From contig CAWAMM010000011.1 in the NCBI GenBank assembly GCA_963783145.1, forward strand, positions 310,001 to 374,000: DNA of 64,000 nt, read 5' to 3'. Below the pieces are notes generated by a model that did not search any database, had not been told where the DNA came from, and saw only the letters and a list, made by a program, of their open reading frames with translations. Made by a program: the position numbers and the translations under genes. Below are positions 9,404-22,780 of this stretch, piece after piece (the stretch's first letter is position 1; each line of letters starts with the position of its first letter). Origin of the DNA: DATGKG01 sp963783145. Its GTDB lineage: Bacteria; Desulfobacterota; Binatia; Binatales; Binataceae.

Positions 9404-9966
9404 ATGAAATTAGGCTCCGAAGCGCTGGAGCTCGACGCCATCGACCTCCAGATTCTCGAGACTCTGCAGGACCAGGGGCGCATCCCTCTGGTCAAGCTCG
9501 GCGAGCAGGTCGGCCTGTCGTCGCCGTCGGTGATCGATCGGGTCAAGAAACTCGAAGATAGCGGAATCATCACCGGCTATCAGGCGACCGTCGACGCGCG
9601 CAAACTCGGCAAGGATGTCACCGCGTTCATCGGCGTTTCGATCGGACATCCGAAGGCGACCGCGACTTTCGAGCACACCGTCGCGCTGGTCGACGACGTG
9701 CTGGAATGTCATCACGTCACCGGGGAACACTCGCTGTTACTCAAGATCAAGACCGACAACACTTCGTCGCTGGAGCGGCTCATCAGCACGATCCGCTCGA
9801 TCGAGGGAGTGTCGCGAACGGAAACCATGGTGGTGCTGTCGACGCATAAGGAGCGTGCGGCCATTTCGGTCGGCGCCGCGGATGAACCCGAAGTGGCCGG
9901 CAATGGTCACGCGCGCAAGCATCGCCACGGCATCGTGAAAACGATCGTCGCGGACCCTAAGAGGGT

Positions 9967-9970
<4 letters not shown>
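9404..9970 (+). CDS. Lrp/AsnC-family transcriptional regulator
   Basis: The 188-residue protein has an N-terminal winged HTH (LDAIDLQILETLQDQGRI to SSPSVIDRVKKLEDSGII) and a C-terminal RAM ligand-binding domain (TAFIGVSIGHPKATATFE; CHHVTGEHSLLLKIKT). Family members are usually about 150-160 residues; here a basic, His-rich tail of about 30 residues is added. Its TGA overlaps a GTG start of gltB, so it most likely senses an amino acid and controls its own operon, as Lrp does for gltBD in enterics. Ligand and binding sites are not visible. Confidence 0.9.
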
Positions 9971-14532
<4,562 letters not shown>

Positions 14533-14625
14533 GCGGCGAAATGGCGGAGGCGGAGGGCTATCGACAGGTTTCGGGAAAAGGAAGAATCGGTTTTCGATGA
14601 GCGAGATTCGGCGGGTCGGGATTAA

Positions 14626-16074
14626 ATGGGCAAGATAACGGGCTTCATGGAGATCAAACGGGAAACGCCCTCGCGGCGGCCCGTCAAGGAGCGCCTCCAG
14701 GACTGGCGCGAATATGACCTCAAGATGCCCGAGGACAAGCTGCGCGCGCAGGGAGCGCGTTGCATGGATTGCGGGATCCCCTTCTGCCACAAGGGTTGTC
14801 CGCTCGGCAACATCATTCCCGATTGGAACGATCTGATTTACCGCGGGCGCTGGAAGGACGCCATCGACCGCCTCCATTCGACCAACAATTTCCCCGAGTT
14901 CACCGGGCGCGTGTGTCCGGCGCCCTGCGAAGAAGCCTGCGTGCTCAACATCAACAACGATCCCGTCACCATCAAGCTGATCGAAAAGAACATCATCGAT
15001 CACGCGTGGTCAGAGGGTTGGGTCACCGCGCAACCCGCGCCGCGCGCGACCGGGAAGCGCGTCGCAGTGGTCGGCTCGGGCCCCGCCGGCCTCGCCTGCG
15101 CGCAGCAGCTCGCGCGCGCCGGTCACGCCGTCACCTTGTATGAGCGGTCGGATCGCGTCGGCGGCCTGCTGATGTACGGCATTCCCGATTTCAAAATGGA
15201 GAAGCATCTGGTCCATCGCCGCGTCGAGCAGATGAAGGCCGAGGGCGTCGAGTTTGTGACTAGCTGTCGCGTCGGCATCGATATCACCGCCGATGAGATG
15301 CGCGCGAAGTTCGATGCGATCGCGCTCACGATGGGGGCGACCAAGCCGCGCGATCTTCCGATTCCGGGGCGCGAGCTCAAGGGCGTCCACTACGCGATGG
15401 ATTTCCTGCCGCTGCAGAACAAGCGCAATCAGGGCGACATCATTCCCGAGGACATTTTCATCACGGCGAAGAATAAGCGCGTGGTGATCCTCGGCGGCGG
15501 CGATACTGGCTCCGATTGCCTCGGCACCAGCAATCGGCAGGGCGCGCTCAGCGTGCATCAGTATGAGTTGCTCCCGATGCCGCCCGACTCTCGCACAATT
15601 GAGATGCCGTGGCCCGATTGGCCGATGATCCTGCGCACGTCAACCTCGCATGAGGAGGGTGTGAATCGCGACTGGAGCATCAACACCAAAAAGTTTTCCG
15701 GCGAGCACGGTCGCGTCACCAAGCTGCACGGCATCCGGCTGGAGTGGGAACGCGCCTCCGATGGGCGGATGGCGATGAAGGAAATCGAGGGCAGCGACTT
15801 CGAGCTCGATTGCGACCTGGTGCTGCTCGCACTGGGATTCCTTGGCCCCGAGCCGGACGGAATCATCTCGCAGCTCGGCCTCAAGCTCGATCCTCGCAGC
15901 AACGTGCTATGCGATAACTACCAGTCTAGCGTGCCGGGAGTCTTCGCGGCGGGCGATACGCGTCGAGGACAGTCGCTGGTGGTCTGGGCGATTTGGGAAG
16001 GCCGCGAATGTGCGCGTGCCGTCGACGCGTACCTGATGGGCGAGTCGTTTCTGCCGGCCAGTCCCGAGCTCTAG
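14626..16074 (+). CDS. gltD: Glutamate synthase small subunit
   Basis: The 482-residue beta subunit delivers electrons from NAD(P)H through FAD to the large subunit. The N-terminal Cys-rich domain has CMDCGIPFCHKGCP and GRVCPAPCEEAC, which bind 4Fe-4S clusters. FAD-binding GSGPAGLACAQQLARAGH starts near residue 150, and a second dinucleotide motif GGGDTGSDCLG lies near residue 292. The C-terminal FAD contact is GVFAAGDTRRGQSLVVWAI. It is full length and in the usual gltBD order. Its stop lies two bases before the GTG of the next gene. Confidence 0.96.
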   Translation: MGKITGFMEIKRETPSRRPVKERLQDWREYDLKMPEDKLRAQGARCMDCGIPFCHKGCPLGNIIPDWNDLIYRGRWKDAIDRLHSTNNFPEFTGRVCPAPCEEACVLNINNDPVTIKLIEKNIIDHAWSEGWVTAQPAPRATGKRVAVVGSGPAGLACAQQLARAGHAVTLYERSDRVGGLLMYGIPDFKMEKHLVHRRVEQMKAEGVEFVTSCRVGIDITADEMRAKFDAIALTMGATKPRDLPIPGRELKGVHYAMDFLPLQNKRNQGDIIPEDIFITAKNKRVVILGGGDTGSDCLGTSNRQGALSVHQYELLPMPPDSRTIEMPWPDWPMILRTSTSHEEGVNRDWSINTKKFSGEHGRVTKLHGIRLEWERASDGRMAMKEIEGSDFELDCDLVLLALGFLGPEPDGIISQLGLKLDPRSNVLCDNYQSSVPGVFAAGDTRRGQSLVVWAIWEGRECARAVDAYLMGESFLPASPEL

Positions 16075-16076
16075 AG

Positions 16077-16706
16077 GTGCTGCGGCTCTACGACTATCTG
16101 TCCTCGGGCAACGGCTACAAGGTTCGGCTGTTACTCACGCAGCTCGCGATTCCATTCGAGCTGATCGAGCGCGACATCATCAAGGGCGAGACGCGCACGC
16201 CCGAGTTCCTCTCAAAGTTTCCCAACGGCAGGATTCCTGCGATCGAGTTCGAGGACGGCAAGTTGCTCTTCGAGTCGAATGCCATCATCAGCTACTTCGC
16301 CGACAACACGCAGTTCCTTCCGCAAGATAGATTTGAGCGCGCGCAGGTCCTGCAGTGGCTGTTCTTCGAGCAGTACAGTCACGAGCCCTACATCGCGAGC
16401 GTGCGATACCTCGTGCACGTAGGCCCCGAGGTTCCCGATCCTCGGCGCGCGATGCTCGACACGATGATTCGGCGCGGCTACGACGCGTTCGACGTGATGG
16501 AGAAGCATCTCGCCTCGCGCGAATGGTTCGTCGGCGCCGGTTACTCGATCGCCGACATCGCGCTTTACGCATACACGCACGTCGCCGACGAGGGCGGATT
16601 CGATCTAAGTAAGTATCCTGCGATTCGCGGATGGCTCTCGCGGGTGAAATCGCAGCCGCGTCACCTTGCGATCACCGAACGCCCGGCCTCATCGGCGCAG
16701 GCCTAG
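16077..16706 (+). CDS. Glutathione S-transferase family protein
   Basis: The 209-residue protein starts at GTG 16077, two bases after gltD, giving the standard GST N-terminus MLRLYDYLSSGNGYKVRLLL with a likely catalytic Ser in SSGN. The thioredoxin-like domain continues with GRIPAIEFEDGKLLFESNAII (the cis-Pro and glutathione gamma-Glu contacts), followed by the all-helical domain with SIADIALYAYTH. It probably conjugates or reduces electrophiles. Its last 18 bases overlap convergently with the minus-strand isomerase gene. Confidence 0.87.
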   Translation: MLRLYDYLSSGNGYKVRLLLTQLAIPFELIERDIIKGETRTPEFLSKFPNGRIPAIEFEDGKLLFESNAIISYFADNTQFLPQDRFERAQVLQWLFFEQYSHEPYIASVRYLVHVGPEVPDPRRAMLDTMIRRGYDAFDVMEKHLASREWFVGAGYSIADIALYAYTHVADEGGFDLSKYPAIRGWLSRVKSQPRHLAITERPASSAQA

Positions 16707-17291
16707 CGCGTCGAGCTTTTTGATCATCCAGTCGACGCGATCCTCGCCCCAAAACGGCTCACCCTCGACGACGAAAGTCGGAACCCCGAAAATCTGATCA
16801 CCCGCAGCTTCCTCGAAGCATCGATCCAGTTCCGCGCGCGCATCGGTATCAACGTAGAGATGGAACTCCGATGGGTCGAGGCCTACTTCCTGTAGGACAC
16901 CATCGATGGCGTCGGGCTTTTCGACGTCGAGCTCGTGTTTCCAGAAGCGCTCGAAGATGCGCTCGGAGTATAGCAAAAAGCGATCATGCTGTGCGGCGAA
17001 CTGGCCGCCATAGAAGGCGAGCCGGCAGGAGAAAATCTTCTTCGGCGGATAAATGACGAGGCCGCGCTCCTTCGCGATGCGCCGCGCATCGAGGTAGAGG
17101 TAGCGGACCTTGCGCCGCTCGACCGCGGGATCATTGAGGTTGCCGTAGGTCTTGTAGATGTTCACGCCGTAGGGGATGAAACGCACCTTAACACGATGCG
17201 TGCGCTCGAGGTCGCGCGCCGGCGCCCACGCCAGATAGGTGAACGGGCTGGTGTACGCGAAGTAGAATTTGATTTCGAGGTCGTGGTCCAT
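16689..17291 (-). CDS. DsbA-fold 2-hydroxychromene-2-carboxylate isomerase-like protein
   Basis: This 200-residue protein of the DsbA-like thioredoxin fold lacks a CxxC. The Ser in FYFAYTSPFTYLAW replaces it, as in kappa-class GST/HCCA isomerases. The C-terminal FGVPTFVVEGEPFWGEDR (cis-Pro loop) is characteristic. It is the last gene of the glcDEF unit; its ATG lies one base beyond the glcF stop, so the two are cotranscribed. A glutathione-dependent isomerase or detoxification role is known for the family. Why it sits with glycolate oxidase is unclear. Confidence 0.82.
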   Translation of the reverse strand: MDHDLEIKFYFAYTSPFTYLAWAPARDLERTHRVKVRFIPYGVNIYKTYGNLNDPAVERRKVRYLYLDARRIAKERGLVIYPPKKIFSCRLAFYGGQFAAQHDRFLLYSERIFERFWKHELDVEKPDAIDGVLQEVGLDPSEFHLYVDTDARAELDRCFEEAAGDQIFGVPTFVVEGEPFWGEDRVDWMIKKLDALGLRR

Positions 17292-17292
17292 T

Positions 17293-18573
17293 TCAATAAT
17301 CGTCCGGCAGCGCGAGCGCGAGAAAATCGGCGAGGTGAATCACCCTGATGCCAGCGCCGCGCCGCCGCAGTTCCGCGGCAATCTGAAATTCGCATCCCGG
17401 ATTCGAAAGCACGACATAATCGGCGCCGGTCGCGATGATGTTGTCGGCCTTCCGTTTCGCCAGCGCCCGCGCCATTTCCGGCTCGGTGAGATTGTAGCTC
17501 CCCGCGGAGCCGCAGCAGAGATCCGATTCCGCGAGATCGATCAGGCGCACACCCGGAATCGATCGCAGCAACTTGCGCGGATTGTCGCGCACGCCGAGGC
17601 CGTGCACCAGATGGCACGCATCGTGGTACGTGACGGTGCATTCGAGCTTGCGAAATTGCGGCATCCGCTCTAGGAGCAGCGCGCTGAGGTCCCGCACTTT
17701 CGATTGCACCTCGCGCGCATCATCCGCCGCCGGATCCTTTTTCAGGATCGCGGCGTATTCGGCCATCGCCGTCGAGCATCCCGAGGCCGCCGAAACGATC
17801 GCATCGGGTGCGAGCATTTTGAACGCGCGAACATTGCTGCGTGCGAATTCGATCGCGCGCGCGTCATTGCCGGCGTGCAGATCGAGCGCGCCGCAGCATA
17901 CCGTCGCGGGCAGCTTGAGCACTCGATACCCCGCCGCGGCGAGCAGTCTTTCGCTGTTGCGATTTTCCGAATCCGCGAGCACCTGCGCGACGCATCCATG
18001 ATGGACGACCACGCGCGGCGCATCGGGCGCGGCATGAGTCTCGGCGTGAACCAGAGGCGGCTGAGCGCGGCGCACCAGCGATGGAAGCAGTTCGACCCAC
18101 TCCCGCAGTGCTTTGGGGAGGATCGCTTCGATTGAACTGCGCAGATGAAAGCGCTCCGCGAGCGCGAGCGGCGCGAGCATCGCGCGCAAACGATTCGGAT
18201 ACGGGAAGACCGCGCTGATGAGCGCGCGTTTCGCCCGATCCAGCGGTCCCCGCTGATGATGATGCTCGACATACGCGCGCGCGTCCTCGATCAGGCGCCC
18301 GTAGTGGACGCCCGAGGGGCACGCGGTTTCGCATCCGCGACAGCCGAGGCACAAATCGAGGTGGCGGGCCGCGTCGTTGTCGAGTTCGAGGTGGCCTTCG
18401 GCGAGCGACTTCATCAGATAAATGCGGCCGCGCGGCGAATCCATCTCGGCGCGCGTGATGATGTAGGTCGGGCACGCCTCGAGGCAGAGCCCGCAATGAA
18501 CGCAGTCGAACAGCAACTCGTAGTCAACCACGTCGCGAACGGGTTGGGTGGGACCGGCGGCAAGCTCGGGCAT
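17293..18573 (-). CDS. glcF: Glycolate oxidase iron-sulfur subunit
   Basis: The 426-residue protein has two 4Fe-4S ferredoxin motifs near the N-terminus (CVHCGLCLEACP and CLGCRGCETACPSG) and two CCG domains (VCCGALDL, LCCGSAGSYN) for quinone-linked electron transfer. It passes electrons from GlcD/GlcE flavins to the membrane quinone pool. ATG 18573 gives an ATGA overlap with the glcE stop, which favours this start over an open frame extending to 18855. Confidence 0.93.
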   Translation of the reverse strand: MPELAAGPTQPVRDVVDYELLFDCVHCGLCLEACPTYIITRAEMDSPRGRIYLMKSLAEGHLELDNDAARHLDLCLGCRGCETACPSGVHYGRLIEDARAYVEHHHQRGPLDRAKRALISAVFPYPNRLRAMLAPLALAERFHLRSSIEAILPKALREWVELLPSLVRRAQPPLVHAETHAAPDAPRVVVHHGCVAQVLADSENRNSERLLAAAGYRVLKLPATVCCGALDLHAGNDARAIEFARSNVRAFKMLAPDAIVSAASGCSTAMAEYAAILKKDPAADDAREVQSKVRDLSALLLERMPQFRKLECTVTYHDACHLVHGLGVRDNPRKLLRSIPGVRLIDLAESDLCCGSAGSYNLTEPEMARALAKRKADNIIATGADYVVLSNPGCEFQIAAELRRRGAGIRVIHLADFLALALPDDY

Positions 18574-19766
18574 CAGAGCGCTCCCACGAAGCATCCGGGA
18601 TTGAAGATGTTCGCCGGATCGAAAGTGCCCTTCAGCCGCTTCATCAGCTTGAATACGCCGGGATTCGGACGATCGAAGAATTCGATCTGCGGCCGAATCG
18701 ACGCGGGCGCCGATATGACCTGCACATAACCGCGCGCGGAATGCGCGAGCGCGCGCCATTGCGCGATGCGCTGAGGATCCGCGGCTTGCGACCAGAGCTC
18801 CGCGATTCCGGAACCGACATGCGCGACGTACTCGGCCGCCGACTCGCGAGCGCATCGCGCGAGCTGGTTCGGCAGCATCGAGATACGTGCCGCGATCGCG
18901 CTGTCGCCGAAGCTGAGGTCGCGCAGCGCGGAGTAGAGTTCGACGGCATGTTGTCCTTCGAGGAGTTCGAGGTCCGGCCCCAGGGCATTCGCAACCCGCT
19001 CGCCGAGGTAGTTGAGCTCGCTGTGAATGCCGCCGAAACCCGCCAGCACCAGGAAGCGAACCGACGCGCCGATCGCGGCGCTGGCCGCGCGGCTGGCCAC
19101 TTCGAGATGAATTAACGGACCCTGATCATGAAGTGTCGAGGCGGCGGCAAAGGCCGCGTCCGCATCAGGAAAGGCGGCCACCGCGAGTGTGTAGTTTTCC
19201 GGGATCGGTCGCACCTTGAAGGTCGCCTCGGTCACGATGCCGAGGGTGCCGAACGAACCGGTCATCACCTTCATCAGATCGTAGCCGGCGACATTCTTGA
19301 CCACGCGGCCGCCGGCGCGAACGATGCGCCCGCCATGACCGACGTACTGGATGCCGATGAGAAGATCGCGCGCGGTTCCTTCGGAAAGTCGCAGCGGACC
19401 CGCATGCGAGGCTGCGATCAGCGAGCCCAGTGTCGTCGCGTTCGGGTCGCGAGGATCGACCGGCAAGCGCTGACCGCGTTCCGCGAGTGTCGCATTCATC
19501 TCGCCGATGGTGACTCCCGCCTGCGCGACCACCGTCATGTCCTCGGGTTCGTACGCGACGATGTTGGCCATACGCCGCAAGGAGATTCCGATTTGCACCG
19601 GCGCGCGCCTGATCAGGGTGAGCGTCCGCGCGGCGCCGAGTGGCGCGACTGAGATCTTGTTCGCCTCGCACTTGCGCACGAGGTCCGCGATCTCCTCGAT
19701 GCTTTGGGGCTCGACGATCGTTTCAAAAGCGCCGGTCGCACCTTGCTCTTCGAACACCGTGCTCAC
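18573..19766 (-). CDS. glcE: Glycolate oxidase FAD-binding subunit
   Basis: This is a 397-residue FAD-binding PCMH-type subunit. The FAD segment reads DPNATTLGSLIAASHAGPLR, and GSFGTLGIVTEATFKV follows in the middle. The C-terminal GVFKLMKRLKGTFDPANIFNPG matches the end of glycolate dehydrogenase subunits. A GTG at 19766 gives a GTGA overlap with glcD and fits the pattern of the operon; an upstream ATG at 19805 would add 13 residues inside glcD. It works with GlcD and GlcF to oxidise glycolate to glyoxylate. Confidence 0.9.
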   Translation of the reverse strand: MSTVFEEQGATGAFETIVEPQSIEEIADLVRKCEANKISVAPLGAARTLTLIRRAPVQIGISLRRMANIVAYEPEDMTVVAQAGVTIGEMNATLAERGQRLPVDPRDPNATTLGSLIAASHAGPLRLSEGTARDLLIGIQYVGHGGRIVRAGGRVVKNVAGYDLMKVMTGSFGTLGIVTEATFKVRPIPENYTLAVAAFPDADAAFAAASTLHDQGPLIHLEVASRAASAAIGASVRFLVLAGFGGIHSELNYLGERVANALGPDLELLEGQHAVELYSALRDLSFGDSAIAARISMLPNQLARCARESAAEYVAHVGSGIAELWSQAADPQRIAQWRALAHSARGYVQVISAPASIRPQIEFFDRPNPGVFKLMKRLKGTFDPANIFNPGCFVGAL

Positions 19767-21223
19767 AGCGGGACTTGCCTTCGAGGCGAAGTAACTTCGA
19801 CGCATCCGCCGGGGGTGGGAATGACTTTGCCGGGATTCGAGCGCCCGTCAGGATCGAAGACGCGGCGCAGCTCCGCCATCGCGATCAAATCGTCGGGCGA
19901 GAACAGCAACGGCATTTCGCCCATCTTCTCGACCCCGATGCCATGCTCGCCGGTCAGACTGCCGCCCAGCTCGACGCATGCGGTCAGGATTTCGCGGCCC
20001 GCTTCGATCGCATGCTGCACCTGGCCCGCGATGCGCTCATCATAGAGCACGATCGGATGGATGTTGCCGTCGCCGGCGTGAAAGACGTTTCCGATCGCGA
20101 GGCCGTGGCGCTCAGCGACCGCGTGGATGACGCGCAGAATGTCCGGCAGGCGCGTGCGCGGCACCACGCCGTCCTGGGTGGCGTAGTTGGGCGCGAGCCT
20201 GCCGACGGCTCCGAAAGCCCGTTTGCGCGCTTTCCACAGCAGCGCGCGCTCGGCCTCATCGCGCGCGAGCTTCGCTTCGGTCACGCCGCACGCGCGCATC
20301 AATTCGATCGCGGCCGCGGCGCGCTCATCGAGGCCGACTTCGAGGCCATCAAGTTCTACAATCAGTACGGCGCCCGCATCGGGCGAAAATCCGACATGAA
20401 ATGCCGCCTCGACCGCCTTGAGGATCAGCCGATCCATCATCTCGATGGCGCCCGGAATCATTCCCGAGGCGATGATTTTCGAGACCGCCGCGGTCGCGTT
20501 TTCCACATCCGCGAAGGTCGCGAGAATCGTGCGATGGCCCTCGGGCTCGCGCATCAGCCGCAGCGTTGCCGCCGTAACCATCCCGCAGGTGCCTTCCGAG
20601 CCGACCACCGCGCCCACCAGGTCGTAGCCGCATCGCTCATCGACCGGGCCCCCGAGCGCGACGACTTCGCCATCGGGCAGTACGACTTCGAGGCCGAGGA
20701 CGTGATTGGTAGTGACGCCGTATTTCAATGTATGCGGGCCGCCGGAATTTTCCGCGACGTTGCCGCCGATGGTGCATGCCTGCTGTGACGAAGGATCCGG
20801 TGGATAGAAATATTTATTCGCCTTGACCGCGTTGGTCACATGCAGATTGACCACGCCGCTTTGCACCTCGACGCGGCGATTGGCGAGGTCAATCGCCAGG
20901 ATGCGATTCATCTTCGAGGTGCAGATCATCACCGGCGCCAGCGGCAGCGCACCGCCCGAGAGCCCGGTGCCCGCGCCGCGAGGAACGAACGGAATCCCGC
21001 GCCGATAGAGCGCGCGCAGCACCGCGCTAACCTCGGCGGTCGAATGCGGCATGACGAGCAGATCGGGCGCGCTTTTCTCCATGGTCCAGCCGTCGCATTC
21101 GTAAACCTTTAGCTCGCTGGTGCGCGATACGATCGCGTCGTTGCCGACGATCGCGCGCAGCTCGCCCGCCAGGTTTTCACCGATCGCGATGCGCCCTGAT
21201 GATCCGTTTCCATTCACGGCCAC
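19763..21223 (-). CDS. glcD: Glycolate oxidase catalytic FAD subunit
   Basis: This 486-residue FAD-linked oxidase has a PCMH fold with PRGAGTGLSGGALPL near residue 75, QACTIGGNVAENSGG near 145, and GSEGTCGMVTAATLRL. The C-terminal domain holds GNVFHAGDGNIHP and ELGGSLTGEHGIG, the metal/substrate-binding signature of D-lactate/glycolate dehydrogenases. It is first in glcDEF and divergent from the glyoxylate aminotransferase gene across a 125-bp spacer that must hold both promoters. Confidence 0.94.
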   Translation of the reverse strand: MAVNGNGSSGRIAIGENLAGELRAIVGNDAIVSRTSELKVYECDGWTMEKSAPDLLVMPHSTAEVSAVLRALYRRGIPFVPRGAGTGLSGGALPLAPVMICTSKMNRILAIDLANRRVEVQSGVVNLHVTNAVKANKYFYPPDPSSQQACTIGGNVAENSGGPHTLKYGVTTNHVLGLEVVLPDGEVVALGGPVDERCGYDLVGAVVGSEGTCGMVTAATLRLMREPEGHRTILATFADVENATAAVSKIIASGMIPGAIEMMDRLILKAVEAAFHVGFSPDAGAVLIVELDGLEVGLDERAAAAIELMRACGVTEAKLARDEAERALLWKARKRAFGAVGRLAPNYATQDGVVPRTRLPDILRVIHAVAERHGLAIGNVFHAGDGNIHPIVLYDERIAGQVQHAIEAGREILTACVELGGSLTGEHGIGVEKMGEMPLLFSPDDLIAMAELRRVFDPDGRSNPGKVIPTPGGCVEVTSPRRQVPL

Positions 21224-21348
21224 GACATTAGCATGTTCCCCGATTCCCTCAGGTAGCGCGGCAGGTAGGTTTTCTGCGGGCGTTTTAAAGCGGCTGCGAT
21301 GGTGACTAATATGGTTGGCTCGATTTCGAAACCGAAAGAGGTTCTACG

Positions 21349-22566
21349 TTGGCAACTTCGGCAAACTCGTTTCCTGAATTGCGGCCATCCAATCGCTTCC
21401 TGCTCGGACCCGGCCCCAGCAATGTGCATCCGCGCGTGATGAAGGCGATGCTCTCGCCGGTGCTGGGGCATCTCGATCCGGATTTCGTCGGCATCATGGA
21501 AGATATCAAGAAGATGCTGCGGCTGGTGTTCCGCACCTCCAACGAGATCACGTTTCCGGTGTCGGGCACCGGCTCGGCGGGGATGGAATGCGTGATGGCG
21601 AACCTCATCGAGGAGGGCGACGAGGTGGTGGTCGGCGTCAACGGCGCGTTCGGCGGCCGCCTCGCCGAGGTCGCGCATCGGATGGGCGCCAAGGTGCACA
21701 AGGTCGAGGCCGAATGGGGCCGTATCGTCGAGCCCGACCAAATCGCGCAAGCGCTATCGAAAATCCACCGGCCCAAGCTGGTCGCGATCGTTCACTCGGA
21801 GACTTCGACCGGGATTCATCAGCCGCTCGATGAGATCGCGAAGATGACCCATCGCAGCGGCGCGTTGCTGGTGATCGATGGTGTCACCTCGCTCGGATGC
21901 GTGCCGCTCGAAATCGATCAATGGGGCATCGACGCGTGCTACAGCTGCACCCAGAAGGGCCTCGGCGCGCCGCCGGGACTCGCGCCGGTAACATTCAGTC
22001 CGCGCGCGATGGAGGCGATCCGAAATCGCAAGCACAAGTGCCGCTCATGGTATCTCGACGTCGGCCTCATCGAGCAGTATTGGGGTCCCGACCGCCTCTA
22101 CCATCACACCGCGCCGATCACGATGAACTACGCGATCTACGAGGCGTTGCGCATCGTGCTCGAAGAGGGCCTCGAGGCGCGCTTTGCACGGCACCTCGCC
22201 AATGCGTCCGCGCTGGTGGCGGGCCTCAAGGGGATGGGCATCGCGCTGGCCGCGCAGGAGGGCCATCGCTTGCCGCAACTCACCGCGCTCACGATTCCCG
22301 ACGGCATCAAGGACGCGAAGGTGCGCGAGCGGCTGCTGAAGCTGTTCAATATCGAGATCGGCGCAGGCCTCGGTCCGTTCAAGGGCAAAATGTGGCGCAT
22401 CGGTTTGATGGGCGAGGGCTCGCGGCGCGAGCACGTGATGCTGGTGCTCAACGCGCTCGAAGAAATCCTCGGCTCGATGGGGATGGAACTGTCGCGCGGG
22501 CGCGCGCTATCGGCAGCCGACCAAGCCTACGAATCGATGGGGCTGGGTGCAGGCGAGCCGCGCTAA
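21349..22566 (+). CDS. Alanine/serine-glyoxylate aminotransferase
   Basis: The 405-residue class V PLP aminotransferase has the family N-terminus FLLGPGPSNVHPRVMKAM, SGTGSAGME for phosphate binding, Asp177 in VIDGVTSLG and the PLP Lys203 in CTQKGLGAPPG. It transaminates glyoxylate to glycine using alanine or serine. It lies head-to-head with glcD, so the locus encodes both glyoxylate production and disposal. The start is TTG 21349, about 8 bp after AAGAGG; there is no nearby ATG. The C-terminal tail after about residue 385 is longer than usual. Confidence 0.92.
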   Translation: MATSANSFPELRPSNRFLLGPGPSNVHPRVMKAMLSPVLGHLDPDFVGIMEDIKKMLRLVFRTSNEITFPVSGTGSAGMECVMANLIEEGDEVVVGVNGAFGGRLAEVAHRMGAKVHKVEAEWGRIVEPDQIAQALSKIHRPKLVAIVHSETSTGIHQPLDEIAKMTHRSGALLVIDGVTSLGCVPLEIDQWGIDACYSCTQKGLGAPPGLAPVTFSPRAMEAIRNRKHKCRSWYLDVGLIEQYWGPDRLYHHTAPITMNYAIYEALRIVLEEGLEARFARHLANASALVAGLKGMGIALAAQEGHRLPQLTALTIPDGIKDAKVRERLLKLFNIEIGAGLGPFKGKMWRIGLMGEGSRREHVMLVLNALEEILGSMGMELSRGRALSAADQAYESMGLGAGEPR

Positions 22567-22780
22567 GTTTTACTCCCTTGAATCGCAAACGGCGGCTAGG
22601 ATAGAAGCGTCGAGCCTGGAGCGATCTACACCCGAAGGTTCGCTCGGTAATAATTTTATACAAATAGTAGCAGATATTACGCCTTAAAACTTGTGATGGC
22701 GCAGCAGAGTTGCTAATAGCCTTACAAGATAGGTTCGCGCGTCGTTCGAAGTTTTCAGTCTCGGTGGGAGTTTAGTCAGG

